Source: Afipia sp. GAS231
GTDB lineage: Bacteria > Pseudomonadota > Alphaproteobacteria > Rhizobiales > Xanthobacteraceae
Assembly: GCF_900103365.1 (NCBI RefSeq)
Contig: NZ_LT629703.1
Coordinates: forward strand, 4,650,001 to 4,714,000
DNA: 64,000 bases
Reading direction: 5' to 3'
Below the pieces are notes generated by a model that was given only the letters and a program-made list of their open reading frames with translations, made no database searches and was not told the origin of the DNA. Of this stretch, positions 1-7,454 are shown piece by piece (positions within the stretch are counted from its first letter, which is position 1; each line of letters opens with the position of its first letter). A program made the position numbers and the translations under genes.

Positions 1-536
1 CACGCCGAAGGCGTGGACAACCTCAGCGGACGGGAAGCTAACTTTTCTACACGACATGCTTAGATTGAGTTAATTGTAAACAGCTCGCCAAAGTAGCTCA
101 TCAAGGCCTAGACGGCAGGAAAGATTGCAAGCCGGGGTAGCGCACCAGCTGGGCTGGACCGAGGAAAATGGATCGGCTTCGTGACTATGGGATGGTTTGA
201 GTGCTGCTCCTCCCGGCGACCCGGTTCCTGTCGCCCCAATTCGTCGAGCACGCCCTCTCTTCGTTCCCGGCTGGTCGTTTCTGGGTGCGAGTACGATGCG
301 GTCATCGTGCATCCGGTCCCAGCCTCTGCATCGGATCGCCGGTCAATTCGAACTATTTGGGCCTGTTGCATTTCGGCGACCGCAGCATGACGTGGCAGCA
401 TCTGCGTGCCTGGCTGCCTTTCGGTGAACGCGGAAGATGAGAGCTTTCAGGGCCGATACGTTCGCGCAGCGAAACGGATAGTTCTGTAGCATACAATATT
501 CGTCAGTTTATGGGACTGTAAGCCACGAAAAAATAC
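1..536. other. Gene-free stretch with no supported coding region
   Basis: Short overlapping reading frames occur on both strands, but none resembles a known family and none has a convincing ribosome binding site. The first 15 bases form a small perfect hairpin (CACGCC-GAA-GGCGTG) that may be the end of a structure starting outside the window. The right end becomes A/T-rich and leads into the sRNA promoter. I see nothing else here. Confidence 0.5.
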
Positions 537-565
537 TTGAAGTATATATATTTTAAGCCTATAAG
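537..565 (+). promoter_or_regulatory. Sigma70-type promoter of candidate sRNA
   Basis: A TTGAAG box (537-542) and a TATAAG box (560-565) are separated by exactly 17 bases in a distinctly A/T-rich patch of an otherwise GC-rich window. The predicted start is near 572-573, the first base of a perfect hairpin. No open reading frame follows within a normal leader distance, so the promoter most likely serves the structured RNA downstream. Confidence 0.55.
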
Positions 566-572
566 ATTACTC

Positions 573-658
573 AACGGTGGTCTCCACCGTTGATGCCCAC
601 TAGGGCGTTTCCTCCCTTGACTAGGCCCGGCCACCAATCTTTGGGGCCGGGCCCCTTT
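573..658 (+). ncRNA. Candidate trans-acting sRNA, alpha-r15/AbcR-like
   Basis: What is seen: immediately after a good promoter come a perfect 9-bp hairpin (CAACGGTGG, loop TCT, 572-592), a small GCCC-ACTA-GGGC hairpin (about 595-606), an unpaired stretch with CCTCCC, complementary to Shine-Dalgarno sequences, and a strong terminator stem (GGCCCGGCC 624-632 pairing with GGCCGGGCC 645-653) followed by CCTTTC. Rhizobial alpha-r15/AbcR sRNAs are about this size, end in a Rho-independent hairpin, and expose pyrimidine-rich anti-SD motifs that repress transporter mRNAs; the CACTAGGGCGTTTCCTCCC stretch resembles my recollection of that family. Family membership is inference; the existence of a structured small transcript is better supported. 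Confidence 0.55.
624..658 (+). terminator. Rho-independent terminator of the candidate sRNA
   Basis: A 9-bp perfect GC stem (624-632 with 645-653) and a 12-base loop precede CCTTTC. The T-tract is short, so termination could be partial. The element sits exactly where the 3' end of an sRNA of about 85 nt would be expected. Confidence 0.5.
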
Positions 659-784
659 CAAAATTTTGCGGGAGTCCGCATGATGTGGCGGCTACGCTTT
701 CATGGTGCATCCCGACGAGAGGGATGCTCTTAGCGGATCTGCGCTGCACGCGATAGGCTGCCACAGACAACGACATGGGTACCT

Positions 785-1705
785 ATGCGGCCGACGTCGC
801 TGCCGTATCAAGCACCTCGGGTATCGGCCATTCGACCGGGGGGCGAATTCGCAGGCGTCATCGACGACAACATAAACCGCGCCAACACCATGCTGCTGCT
901 GGTGTCGCCTGACTTCATCGCGTCCGACCATTGCTTCCAGATTGAGATGCAGCGCGCACTCGATCGCCACGCCGCAGGCGAAGCGCGGGTCGTTCCGGTG
1001 ATACTGCGACCCTACGACCGGCATACGGCCCCGTTCGGTAGGCGGTCCCGAAGCACGGCAAGCCCGTGGTCTCCTGCCCGACCACGATGCGGCGTTCCTG
1101 GTCGTCGCCGTCAGGATTCGGCAGATGCTACATCCGTCAGCGCCCGCCCTCACAGCACGAGCCGCGAATCCCAGGCCGGGACACGCCGCGCCGCCGCCGC
1201 GCACCAGCAACCTTCGTCTCTAGAAAACTTTCACCGAGAGGGACCATGACCGCTTTATGGACGACGGATTTGGTTACATAGCCAACTTCTTCGAAGGATC
1301 ACTCCGGGCGCTGCAGGCGCGCAATCTCATCGAGACCGCTTTCCGCAGATTGGATGCCAATCGATTCACAGCCGTCGCCTACCGCGACGGCGAGGCGCTT
1401 AAAAGATCACGCTGGGCGGCTTGTTCGGCCTGGGCAATCGTTCGCTTACGGCGACAAGAACCGACGACGGCAGCATCAACGAAAGCCTGACCGTCAGAGC
1501 CGACGACCAGTCGCTCTATCTACAGGCTCTCGGGATGCCCATGAGCCGCGGAGCGGGGTGCACGTCGGTGGGTCTTGAGGACGCGATCAGAAGCGCCCAG
1601 GAGCTTCTGGGCGGGTCTGCGCTCCGTTTGGCAACGGAACCTCGCATGGCCCCTTACACGCCCCCACCGTGGCCTGCTGGGGCGTTGTCGCACGAAGCGA
1701 AATGA
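785..1705 (+). pseudogene. Decayed TIR-domain protein gene with several frameshifts
   Basis: From about 820 to 1035 one frame encodes a clear TIR-domain core: an LLLVSPDFIASDHC segment, then EMQRALDRH, then VVPVILRP and APFG. The next expected block (AVPKHGKPVVSCP, about 1045-1083) is in another frame and the following helix (DHDAAFLVVAVRIRQ, from about 1083) in a third, so there are at least two indels. From 1257 a C-terminal region continues in two further pieces (to about 1400, then KITLGGLFGLGN from about 1402), again separated by a frameshift. Intact relatives typically pair a TIR domain with such a C-terminal domain and act in signalling or NAD-consuming defence. The start is not definable and no functional product is expected. 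Confidence 0.7.
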
Positions 1706-1883
1706 CCGCAAGCTGCGCCATTTCAATGTGCGGACAAAATGCGAACTGTTGTGCCAGTTTTGTGTCAGCTGACACAGGTCTTCATGCTCTGTTCTGGCCG
1801 AAACAGCTGATATCGCTGAAACCGGTGGCCGAACGAAAACTTCGATTTCTGCTGATTTTACAGGGATTTTACGAGAGAAAGAC

Positions 1884-1958
1884 TGGTGCTGCCAGACAGG
1901 ATTGAACTGTCGACCTCTCCATTACCAATGGAGTGCTCTACCACTGAGCTACGGCAGC
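1884..1958 (-). tRNA. tRNA-Thr (anticodon GGT)
   Basis: Read on the minus strand, a complete cloverleaf is visible: acceptor GCTGCCG pairing with TGGCAGC, a D-arm with GCTCAGTGGTAGAGC, anticodon stem CTCCA/TGGAG with loop TTGGTAA, and a T-arm GACAG-TTCAATC-CTGTC. The 3' CCA is encoded (positions 1886-1884). Anticodon GGT reads ACC and ACU, so it charges with threonine. Confidence 0.97.
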
Positions 1959-2298
1959 ATGCCGGTATCGGGAATCGGCCCCTCAAAGGCCCCCACAGGC
2001 GGGCGGTTCTTGCCACAAGGACCCCTCTGGCGCAAGCACGCGGCGGGGCCGGGAATGGCCCAAAATGGGCAAAAAATGACGCCAGCCGCCGATGGCGGCG
2101 GCGATCCGGTTCCCTGCCGCCGCCATCGGCGCCCGGAGGGGCCGCGAACGCCCGAATCGTGGCCGCGGATCGGGCTTTCGCCGGTGCCAGCGATGGTACC
2201 GCGGCCCATCGAAACCCATTATGGTCCGGCGACGGCGCCCGGCCAGGGACACCCCGGCAGCGGCGCTTTCGATCAACGGCGTTTTTTGGCGGGCCTGC
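1959..2298. other. GC-rich intergenic stretch with a 16-bp hairpin
   Basis: No gene is supported here, although long GC-rich frames are open on both strands. The notable feature is a perfect inverted repeat: GCCGATGGCGGCGGC at 2088-2102 and its complement at 2116-2130, extended by one C-G pair, with a 13-base loop. No T-tract follows, so it is not a classical terminator for either neighbour. Confidence 0.5.
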
Positions 2299-2502
2299 AT
2301 GACGGACGATCAAGCCAAACGCGAGGGAAAAGCGGGCGCGGATGTCAGGGATCCGCGACGGGATCGCCTCAAGGCCGCGCTGCGCGAAAATCTCAAGCGG
2401 CGAAAATCCCAGGCACGGGGCCGCGACGATCTCGGTACCGCACCTTCCGAACCTGCCGATGCCTCCCTAGATGACGCAGACGGAGAAACGCCGGGCCAGT
2501 AG
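2299..2502 (+). CDS. Small basic hypothetical protein (67 aa)
   Basis: A 67-residue reading frame from ATG at 2299, strongly charged, with a basic central region (KAALRENLKRRKSQARGR) and an acidic C-terminus. No signal peptide or membrane segment is present. Codon use matches the neighbours. It resembles small conserved proteins of unknown function seen in Bradyrhizobium, but I recognise no named domain. The frame stays open far upstream; ATG 2299 is chosen because the upstream extension is low-complexity GC-rich sequence. Confidence 0.6.
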   Translation: MTDDQAKREGKAGADVRDPRRDRLKAALRENLKRRKSQARGRDDLGTAPSEPADASLDDADGETPGQ

Positions 2503-2582
2503 CGGTCGGGACAAACCCGATGACTCGTCGGGTGGCGTGCGGCATGTTCTCTTTTCCATTCTCTTGGTTTGTGGGCGACAAC

Positions 2583-4289
2583 ATGAGTGCAGACATCACG
2601 GCCGGTCCGGCGACCGGCGCAACCTCCTATGCGTTTCCACGCCTCGAACAGACGTTTCCGACGCTGACGCCGCACGAAATCGAGCGCATGCGCCGGTTCG
2701 GCGAGCCGCGCAGCTTCAAGCACGGCGAGGCCCTGTTCGAGACCGGCAAGCCGGGGCCCGGGATGTTCGTGGTGCTGTCCGGCCATGTCGCGATCACCCA
2801 GCGCGACGGCCTCGGCCACGTCACGCCGGTGATCGACCAGGGGCCGGGGCAATTCCTCGCCGAGATCGGCCAGCTCTCCGATCGCGTCGCGCTGGTCGAC
2901 GGCCATGCCGAGGGCGATGTCGAAACGCTGCTGATACCACCGGAAAAACTGCGCGCGCTGCTGGTCGCGGAAGCCGATCTCGGCGAGCGCATCATGCGGG
3001 CGCTGATCCTGCGCCGGGTCAGCCTGATCCAGGGCGGCGTCGGCGGCCCGGTGCTGATCGGGCCGGCGTCGCTCGGCGACATGGCGCGGCTGCAGAATTT
3101 TCTCGCCCGCAACGGCCAGCCGCATCATCTGATCGATCCCGCCACCGACAAGGACGCCGCCGACCTCGTCGCGCGCTATTCGGCCTCGCGCGCCGATCTG
3201 CCGCTGGTGGTGTGTCCCGACGGCACCGTGCTGCGCAATCCGACCGAGACCGAGCTTGCGATGGCGATGGGCATGATCGGCAACCGCGCGCAGAACAAGC
3301 TCTATGACGTCGCCGTGGTCGGCTCTGGCCCGGCCGGCCTCGCCACCGCGGTCTATGCGGCGTCCGAAGGATTGTCGGTCGCGGTGTGCGACGCGCGGGC
3401 GTTCGGCGGCCAGGCCGGCGCCAGCGCGCGCATCGAAAACTATCTGGGATTTCCCACCGGCATTTCCGGCCAGGCGCTGGCCGGCCGCGCCTTCAACCAG
3501 GCGCAGAAGTTTGGCGCCGAGATGATGATCCCGGTTGCGATCACCTCGCTCGATTGTTCGAACCAGAGCGGCGCCTTTGCGCTGGCGACCGAATGCGGGC
3601 AGCAGTTGCGCGCGCGGTCGATCGTGGTGGCGAGCGGCGCGCGCTATCGCCGGCCGGAGATCGAAAATCTCGCGGCCTTCGAGGGCCGCGGCGTTTGGTA
3701 CTGGGCGTCGCCGATCGAGGGCCGGCTGTGCGCGGGTCAGGACGTCGTGCTGGTCGGCGGCGGCAATTCGGCAGGCCAAGCCGCGGTGTTCCTGTCCGGT
3801 CACGCGCGCAAGGTCTATCTGGTGATCCGCGGCGGCGGGCTCGGAGCCAGCATGTCGCGCTATTTGATCGACCGCATCGAGGCCGCGCCGAATATCGAAC
3901 TGATGTTCAACACCGAGGTGGTGGCGGTCGAGGGCAGCGACGGCTCGCTCGAACGGGTGCGCTGGCGCAGCCGCTTTGCGCCCGACGATGTCCACACCCT
4001 CGACATCCGCAATCTGTTTTTGTTCGTCGGCGCCGATCCCGCGACCGGCTGGCTCGCGGGCTGCGGCGTCACGCTCGACCGCGGCGGTTTCGTGGTGACG
4101 GGCGCGCAGTCCGAGCAGAACCACGGCCGCCCGGTGCCGCCGCTGGAGACATCGGTTCCCGGCGTGTTCGCGGTCGGCGACGTGCGCTCCGGATCGGTCA
4201 AGCGCGTCGGCGGCGCGATCGGCGAGGGCGCGCAGGTGGTGGCGGCGCTACACGGCTATCTGGCCGATGCCATGAAACCGGCGCTATAG
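2583..4289 (+). CDS. FAD-dependent oxidoreductase: cyclic-nucleotide domain fused to thioredoxin-reductase-like module, no CxxC
   Basis: A 568-residue protein in three parts. Residues about 25-150 are a cyclic-nucleotide-binding fold (GEALFETGKPGPGMFVVLSG and FLAEIGQLSD). Residues 150-235 look glutaredoxin-like (DLPLVVCPDGTVLRNPTE). From 240 there is a class II pyridine-nucleotide:disulfide oxidoreductase with FAD site GSGPAG (about 247), NADPH site GGGNSAGQAA (about 392) and a C-terminal GDVRSG FAD contact. Where thioredoxin reductase has CATC, this protein reads WASP (374-377), so it cannot reduce thioredoxin by the usual route. ATG 2583 was chosen since it opens a typical N-terminus; an ATG 63 bases upstream is possible. 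An EthD gene and a UBP-type finger gene follow on the same strand. Electron acceptor and ligand are unknown. Confidence 0.88.
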   Translation: MSADITAGPATGATSYAFPRLEQTFPTLTPHEIERMRRFGEPRSFKHGEALFETGKPGPGMFVVLSGHVAITQRDGLGHVTPVIDQGPGQFLAEIGQLSDRVALVDGHAEGDVETLLIPPEKLRALLVAEADLGERIMRALILRRVSLIQGGVGGPVLIGPASLGDMARLQNFLARNGQPHHLIDPATDKDAADLVARYSASRADLPLVVCPDGTVLRNPTETELAMAMGMIGNRAQNKLYDVAVVGSGPAGLATAVYAASEGLSVAVCDARAFGGQAGASARIENYLGFPTGISGQALAGRAFNQAQKFGAEMMIPVAITSLDCSNQSGAFALATECGQQLRARSIVVASGARYRRPEIENLAAFEGRGVWYWASPIEGRLCAGQDVVLVGGGNSAGQAAVFLSGHARKVYLVIRGGGLGASMSRYLIDRIEAAPNIELMFNTEVVAVEGSDGSLERVRWRSRFAPDDVHTLDIRNLFLFVGADPATGWLAGCGVTLDRGGFVVTGAQSEQNHGRPVPPLETSVPGVFAVGDVRSGSVKRVGGAIGEGAQVVAALHGYLADAMKPAL

Positions 4290-4351
4290 TCCCAATTACT
4301 GTAATTCCAGTACTGATTGATACCGATACGACAACAAAAGGGAGAAGCGCC

Positions 4352-4660
4352 TTGGCCGACCTCGTTGTGCTCTACAAGACCCCGACCGATCCCGCCACCT
4401 TCGACAAATATTATGCCGACATCCACATTCCGCTCGCCAAGAAGCTTCCGGGCTTGCGGAAATACACCGTCAGCAAGGGACCGATCGCGACGCCGGCCGG
4501 CCCGTCGCCGCTGTACCTGATCGCGGTCCTGACCTTCGACAGCATGGCGGCCATTGGCGCTGCTTTCGCCAGCCCCGAAGGCAAGGTCACCGCGGCCGAC
4601 GTGCCGAAATTCGCAACCGGCGGCGTCGAGATGAGCTTCTTCGAAACCGCCGAGGTATGA
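4352..4660 (+). CDS. EthD family protein (102 aa)
   Basis: A small ferredoxin-like alpha/beta protein of the EthD family. Diagnostic features are an early VLYKTPTD, then FDKYYADIHIPLAKKLPGL near residue 20, followed by a second beta-alpha half ending in FFETAEV. EthD-like proteins are dimeric and usually accompany oxidoreductases or ring-cleavage systems, with poorly known chemistry. The start is TTG at 4352, preceded by GGGAGAAG at ideal spacing; no in-frame ATG fits. It lies 62 bases after the flavoprotein and 4 bases before the zinc-finger gene, consistent with a three-gene operon. Confidence 0.82.
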   Translation: MADLVVLYKTPTDPATFDKYYADIHIPLAKKLPGLRKYTVSKGPIATPAGPSPLYLIAVLTFDSMAAIGAAFASPEGKVTAADVPKFATGGVEMSFFETAEV

Positions 4661-4664
4661 CGCG

Positions 4665-4976
4665 ATGGCGTCCAAAGGCTGCACGCATATCGCCGGCATC
4701 CGGGACGTCACGCCGAGCGCGCTCGGCTGCGAAGAGTGTCTGAAAATCGGAAGCCCGTGGCTGCATTTGCGGATCTGCCGCTCTTGCGGCCACGTCGGCT
4801 GCTGCGACGATTCCCCCAACAAGCACGCGACCGCGCACTTTCATGCCACCGGCCATCCCGTGATCGAAGGCTACGATCCGCCGGAAGGCTGGGGCTGGTG
4901 CTATGTCGACGAAGTCGTGTTCGATCTGTCGAAGCGAAAGACGCCGCACAACGGTCCGATCCCGCGCTACTACTAG
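4665..4976 (+). CDS. UBP-type zinc finger protein (103 aa)
   Basis: A stand-alone ZnF-UBP domain. The ligands expected in the family are visible: C6 and H8, C22 and C25, C38 and C41, C46, and a histidine cluster H54, H58, H60 and H64. In eukaryotes this fold binds the C-terminal tail of ubiquitin; bacteria lack ubiquitin, so the ligand here is unknown. The gene begins 4 bases after the EthD stop and therefore is probably cotranscribed with the flavoprotein. No signal peptide is present, so it should be cytoplasmic. Confidence 0.88.
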   Translation: MASKGCTHIAGIRDVTPSALGCEECLKIGSPWLHLRICRSCGHVGCCDDSPNKHATAHFHATGHPVIEGYDPPEGWGWCYVDEVVFDLSKRKTPHNGPIPRYY

Positions 4977-5156
4977 GATCGGCTGTTGCTGCCGCGATTT
5001 GTGACAGGCGTGCAAACATTTGATGCAGCTTGCGACTTTCGTTGATGCGCGTGCGCCGGCGTGCATGCGTGCGTTGTCTGAGCGACGGGTGATGCATCTG
5101 GCAATTTGGTTTCCTCCGTCGTAACCTTGGACAGGTTCTAAAAACGGGGGCGCGTC

Positions 5157-5657
5157 ATGATACTGGGTATGAGCTTGTCTACGTTCGTTCTGGTCCACAC
5201 CATCATCAGCATCATCGCCATCGTCGCGGGCTTTATCGTGATGTTCGGCATGCTCAAGTCGACGCGGCCGGGCGGCCTCGCCGCAATCTTCCTGCTGCTG
5301 ACGATCCTGACCAGCGCGACCGGCTTTCTGATCCCGCCGCTGGTGTCCGACAAGCTGCTGCCGTCGCACATCATCGGCGCGCTCTCGCTGGTGCTGCTCT
5401 TGATCGCCTGCATCGCACTCTATGCCATGAAGCTGTCGGGTTCGTGGCGCTGGATCTATGCGGTCACCGCACTGCTGGCGCTGTACTTCAACACCTTCGT
5501 GCTGGTCATTCAGGGCTTCCTGAAGATTCCGGCACTGACCGCGATCGCACCGGGCAACCCGCCGTCGGGACCGGTGTTCGCGGTGGTGCAGGGCGTCGTG
5601 CTGGTGTTCTTGGTGCTGATGATCATCGGCGCGGTCAGGCGCTTCCGGCCGGTGTAG
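5157..5657 (+). CDS. Hypothetical inner-membrane protein (166 aa)
   Basis: A very hydrophobic 166-residue protein with four to five predicted transmembrane helices (about 8-30, 40-60, 68-88, 98-118 and 140-162) and a short basic C-terminus (RRFRPV). No catalytic motif is evident and I do not recognise the family. ATG 5157 follows a purine-rich GGGGG stretch; an in-frame ATG four codons later is an alternative. The downstream 100 bases hold a palindromic repeat, so it is probably monocistronic. Confidence 0.7.
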   Translation: MILGMSLSTFVLVHTIISIIAIVAGFIVMFGMLKSTRPGGLAAIFLLLTILTSATGFLIPPLVSDKLLPSHIIGALSLVLLLIACIALYAMKLSGSWRWIYAVTALLALYFNTFVLVIQGFLKIPALTAIAPGNPPSGPVFAVVQGVVLVFLVLMIIGAVRRFRPV

Positions 5658-5662
5658 CTAAC

Positions 5663-5743
5663 GTCGTTCCGGGGCGATGCGCAGCATCGAACCCGGAAGT
5701 TCGAGATTCCGGGTTCGACGCTTTGCGTCGCCCCGGAATGACG
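5663..5743. repeat. Palindromic intergenic repeat, family A
   Basis: The arms read GTTCCGGGGCGATGCG and CGTCGCCCCGGAATGACG, with an inner AACCCGGAA...TTCCGGGTT hairpin. Related copies lie at 7265-7356, 9241-9320 and 40219-40316. All are between genes and each can fold into one long stem. Confidence 0.85.
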
Positions 5744-5780
5744 TCGTAACTAGATGACGGCGTAACCCGAGGAGTCCCCC

Positions 5781-6605
5781 ATGCCCACCATCACCACCAA
5801 AGACGGCGTCGAGATTTTCTACAAGGACTGGGGCAAGGGTCAGCCGATCGTGTTCAGCCACGGCTGGCCGCTGTCGTCCGACGACTGGGACACGCAGATG
5901 CTGTTCTTCCTCAACAACGGCTTTCGCGTCATCGCCCACGATCGCCGCGGCCACGGCCGCTCGACCCAGACCGGCGACGGCCACGACATGGATCATTATG
6001 CCGACGATCTGGCGGCGCTGACCGCGCATCTCGATCTCAAGAACGCGGTTCACGTCGGTCATTCCACCGGCGGCGGCGAGGTGGTGCACTATATCGCCCG
6101 TCACGGCGAGAGCCGGGTGGCGAAGGCCGCGATCATTTCGGCGGTGCCGCCGCTGATGCTGCAGACGCCGGCCAATCCCGGCGGCCTGCCGAAGTCGGTG
6201 TTCGACGGACTGCAGGCGGCGCTTGCCGCCAATCGCTCGATCTTCTATCGCGACCTGCCGTCCGGTCCGTTCTATGGCTACAACCGGCCCGGCGCCAAGC
6301 CCTCCGAGGCCGTGATCGAGAATTGGTGGCGGCAGGGCATGATGGGCGGCGCCAAAGCGCATTACGACGGCATCGTTGCGTTCTCGCAGACCGATTTCAC
6401 CGAGGACCTCAAGAAGATCACCGTGCCGGTGCTGGTGATGCATGGCGACGACGACCAGATCGTGCCTTACGCCGACTCCGGGCCGTTGTCGGCCAAGCTT
6501 CTGAAGAACGGCACGCTGAAGACCTACAAGGGTTTTCCGCACGGTATGCCGACCACGGAAGCCGCGACCATCAATGCCGACCTGCTGGCGTTCATCACAT
6601 CATGA
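5781..6605 (+). CDS. Alpha/beta hydrolase, cofactor-free haloperoxidase/esterase-like
   Basis: A 274-residue single-domain alpha/beta hydrolase close to non-heme chloroperoxidases and aryl esterases. Seen: oxyanion region [10 protein letters not shown] (about 28-37), DRRGHGRS before the nucleophile, nucleophile elbow GHSTGGG (Ser about 95), catalytic Asp in HGDDDQIVP, and catalytic His in FPHGM near the C-terminus. Length and N-terminus ([18 protein letters not shown]) fit the family. GAGGAGT precedes the ATG. Its stop overlaps the next start by 4 bases (ATGA), so the two genes are probably translationally coupled. The physiological substrate is unknown; haloperoxidase activity in this family is usually incidental. 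Confidence 0.9.
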   Translation: MPTITTKDGVEIFYKDWGKGQPIVFSHGWPLSSDDWDTQMLFFLNNGFRVIAHDRRGHGRSTQTGDGHDMDHYADDLAALTAHLDLKNAVHVGHSTGGGEVVHYIARHGESRVAKAAIISAVPPLMLQTPANPGGLPKSVFDGLQAALAANRSIFYRDLPSGPFYGYNRPGAKPSEAVIENWWRQGMMGGAKAHYDGIVAFSQTDFTEDLKKITVPVLVMHGDDDQIVPYADSGPLSAKLLKNGTLKTYKGFPHGMPTTEAATINADLLAFITS

Positions 6606-7261
6606 AAGTGATTTTGTTCGGCGCCACCGGCATGGTTGGCCAAGGCGTGCTGCGCGAATGCCTGGTCGATGCCGGCGTCGAGCGCGTGCTGGTGGTCGGG
6701 CGCAGCCCGACCGGATTGCAGAATCCCAAGCTAAGGGAAGTTTTGCATGGCGACTTCACCAATTTCTCCGCGATCGAATCCGAGCTCACCGGATACGACG
6801 CCTGCTTCTTTTGCCTCGGCGTCTCTTCCGTCGGCATGGATCCAGAGCGCTACCGTCATCTGACCTATGACATCACCATGGCAGCGGCGACGACCTTGGT
6901 GCGGCTCAACCCGAACATGGTGTTCACCTACGTCACCGGCCGCAGCACGGATTCGACGGAGCAGGGCCCGGTGCGCTGGGCGCGCGTCAAGGGCAAGACC
7001 GAGAACGATCTGCTCAAACTGCCGTTCAAGGCGGCTTACATGTTCCGCCCCGCCGGCATCCAGCCGCTGCACGGCGTGCGCTCCAAGACCGGCTGGGTCA
7101 ACGCGATCTATGTCGTGGCCGCGCCGTTGCTGTCATATCTCGCGCGCACCCGGCCGCAGGTCATGACAACAAGCGAAAAGCTCGGCCGCGCCATGATCAG
7201 CGTGGCGCGATCAGGCTATCCGAAACCGATTCTGGAGAGCGAGGATATCAACGGGTTCTGA
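6602..7261 (+). CDS. NAD(P)-binding atypical SDR/epimerase-like protein
   Basis: A 219-residue Rossmann protein starting [21 protein letters not shown], with the GxTGxxGxG-type glycine motif at residues 7-15. It belongs to the atypical short-chain dehydrogenases that resemble nucleoside-diphosphate-sugar epimerases and NmrA/HTATIP2 proteins; a YVTGRSTDS region and a WARVKGKTE stretch replace the classical YxxxK. It lacks membrane segments. The ATG overlaps the hydrolase stop codon, which implies a two-gene operon, though no shared pathway is evident. Confidence 0.82.
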   Translation: MKVILFGATGMVGQGVLRECLVDAGVERVLVVGRSPTGLQNPKLREVLHGDFTNFSAIESELTGYDACFFCLGVSSVGMDPERYRHLTYDITMAAATTLVRLNPNMVFTYVTGRSTDSTEQGPVRWARVKGKTENDLLKLPFKAAYMFRPAGIQPLHGVRSKTGWVNAIYVVAAPLLSYLARTRPQVMTTSEKLGRAMISVARSGYPKPILESEDINGF

Positions 7262-7264
7262 GCT

Positions 7265-7356
7265 GTCATTCCGGGGCAGTCCGCAGGACTGAACCCGGAA
7301 GTTCGAGATTATAACCTCTAGATTCCGGGTTCGCGCTTCGCGCGCCCCGGAATGAC
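7265..7356. repeat. Palindromic intergenic repeat, family A
   Basis: Outer arms GTCATTCCGGGGC and GCCCCGGAATGAC with an inner AACCCGGAA...TTCCGGGTT stem. It separates the SDR-like gene from murA and may act as a transcription barrier or an mRNA 3' end stabiliser. Confidence 0.85.
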
Positions 7357-7454
7357 GGTGGTGACGGTGCACCCCATCAAATAGCCTTAAATGTTCCGGC
7401 TTTTGCCGTGGTCTTTCGGACTCTATAGTTTGTGCATAGCAGGGGATTTTGCGT

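Noticed and set aside
2310..4124. A 604-codon minus-strand frame opposite the flavoprotein gene
   Set aside because: The opposite strand encodes a clear flavoprotein with all cofactor motifs; the minus frame is His/Arg-rich shadow sequence.
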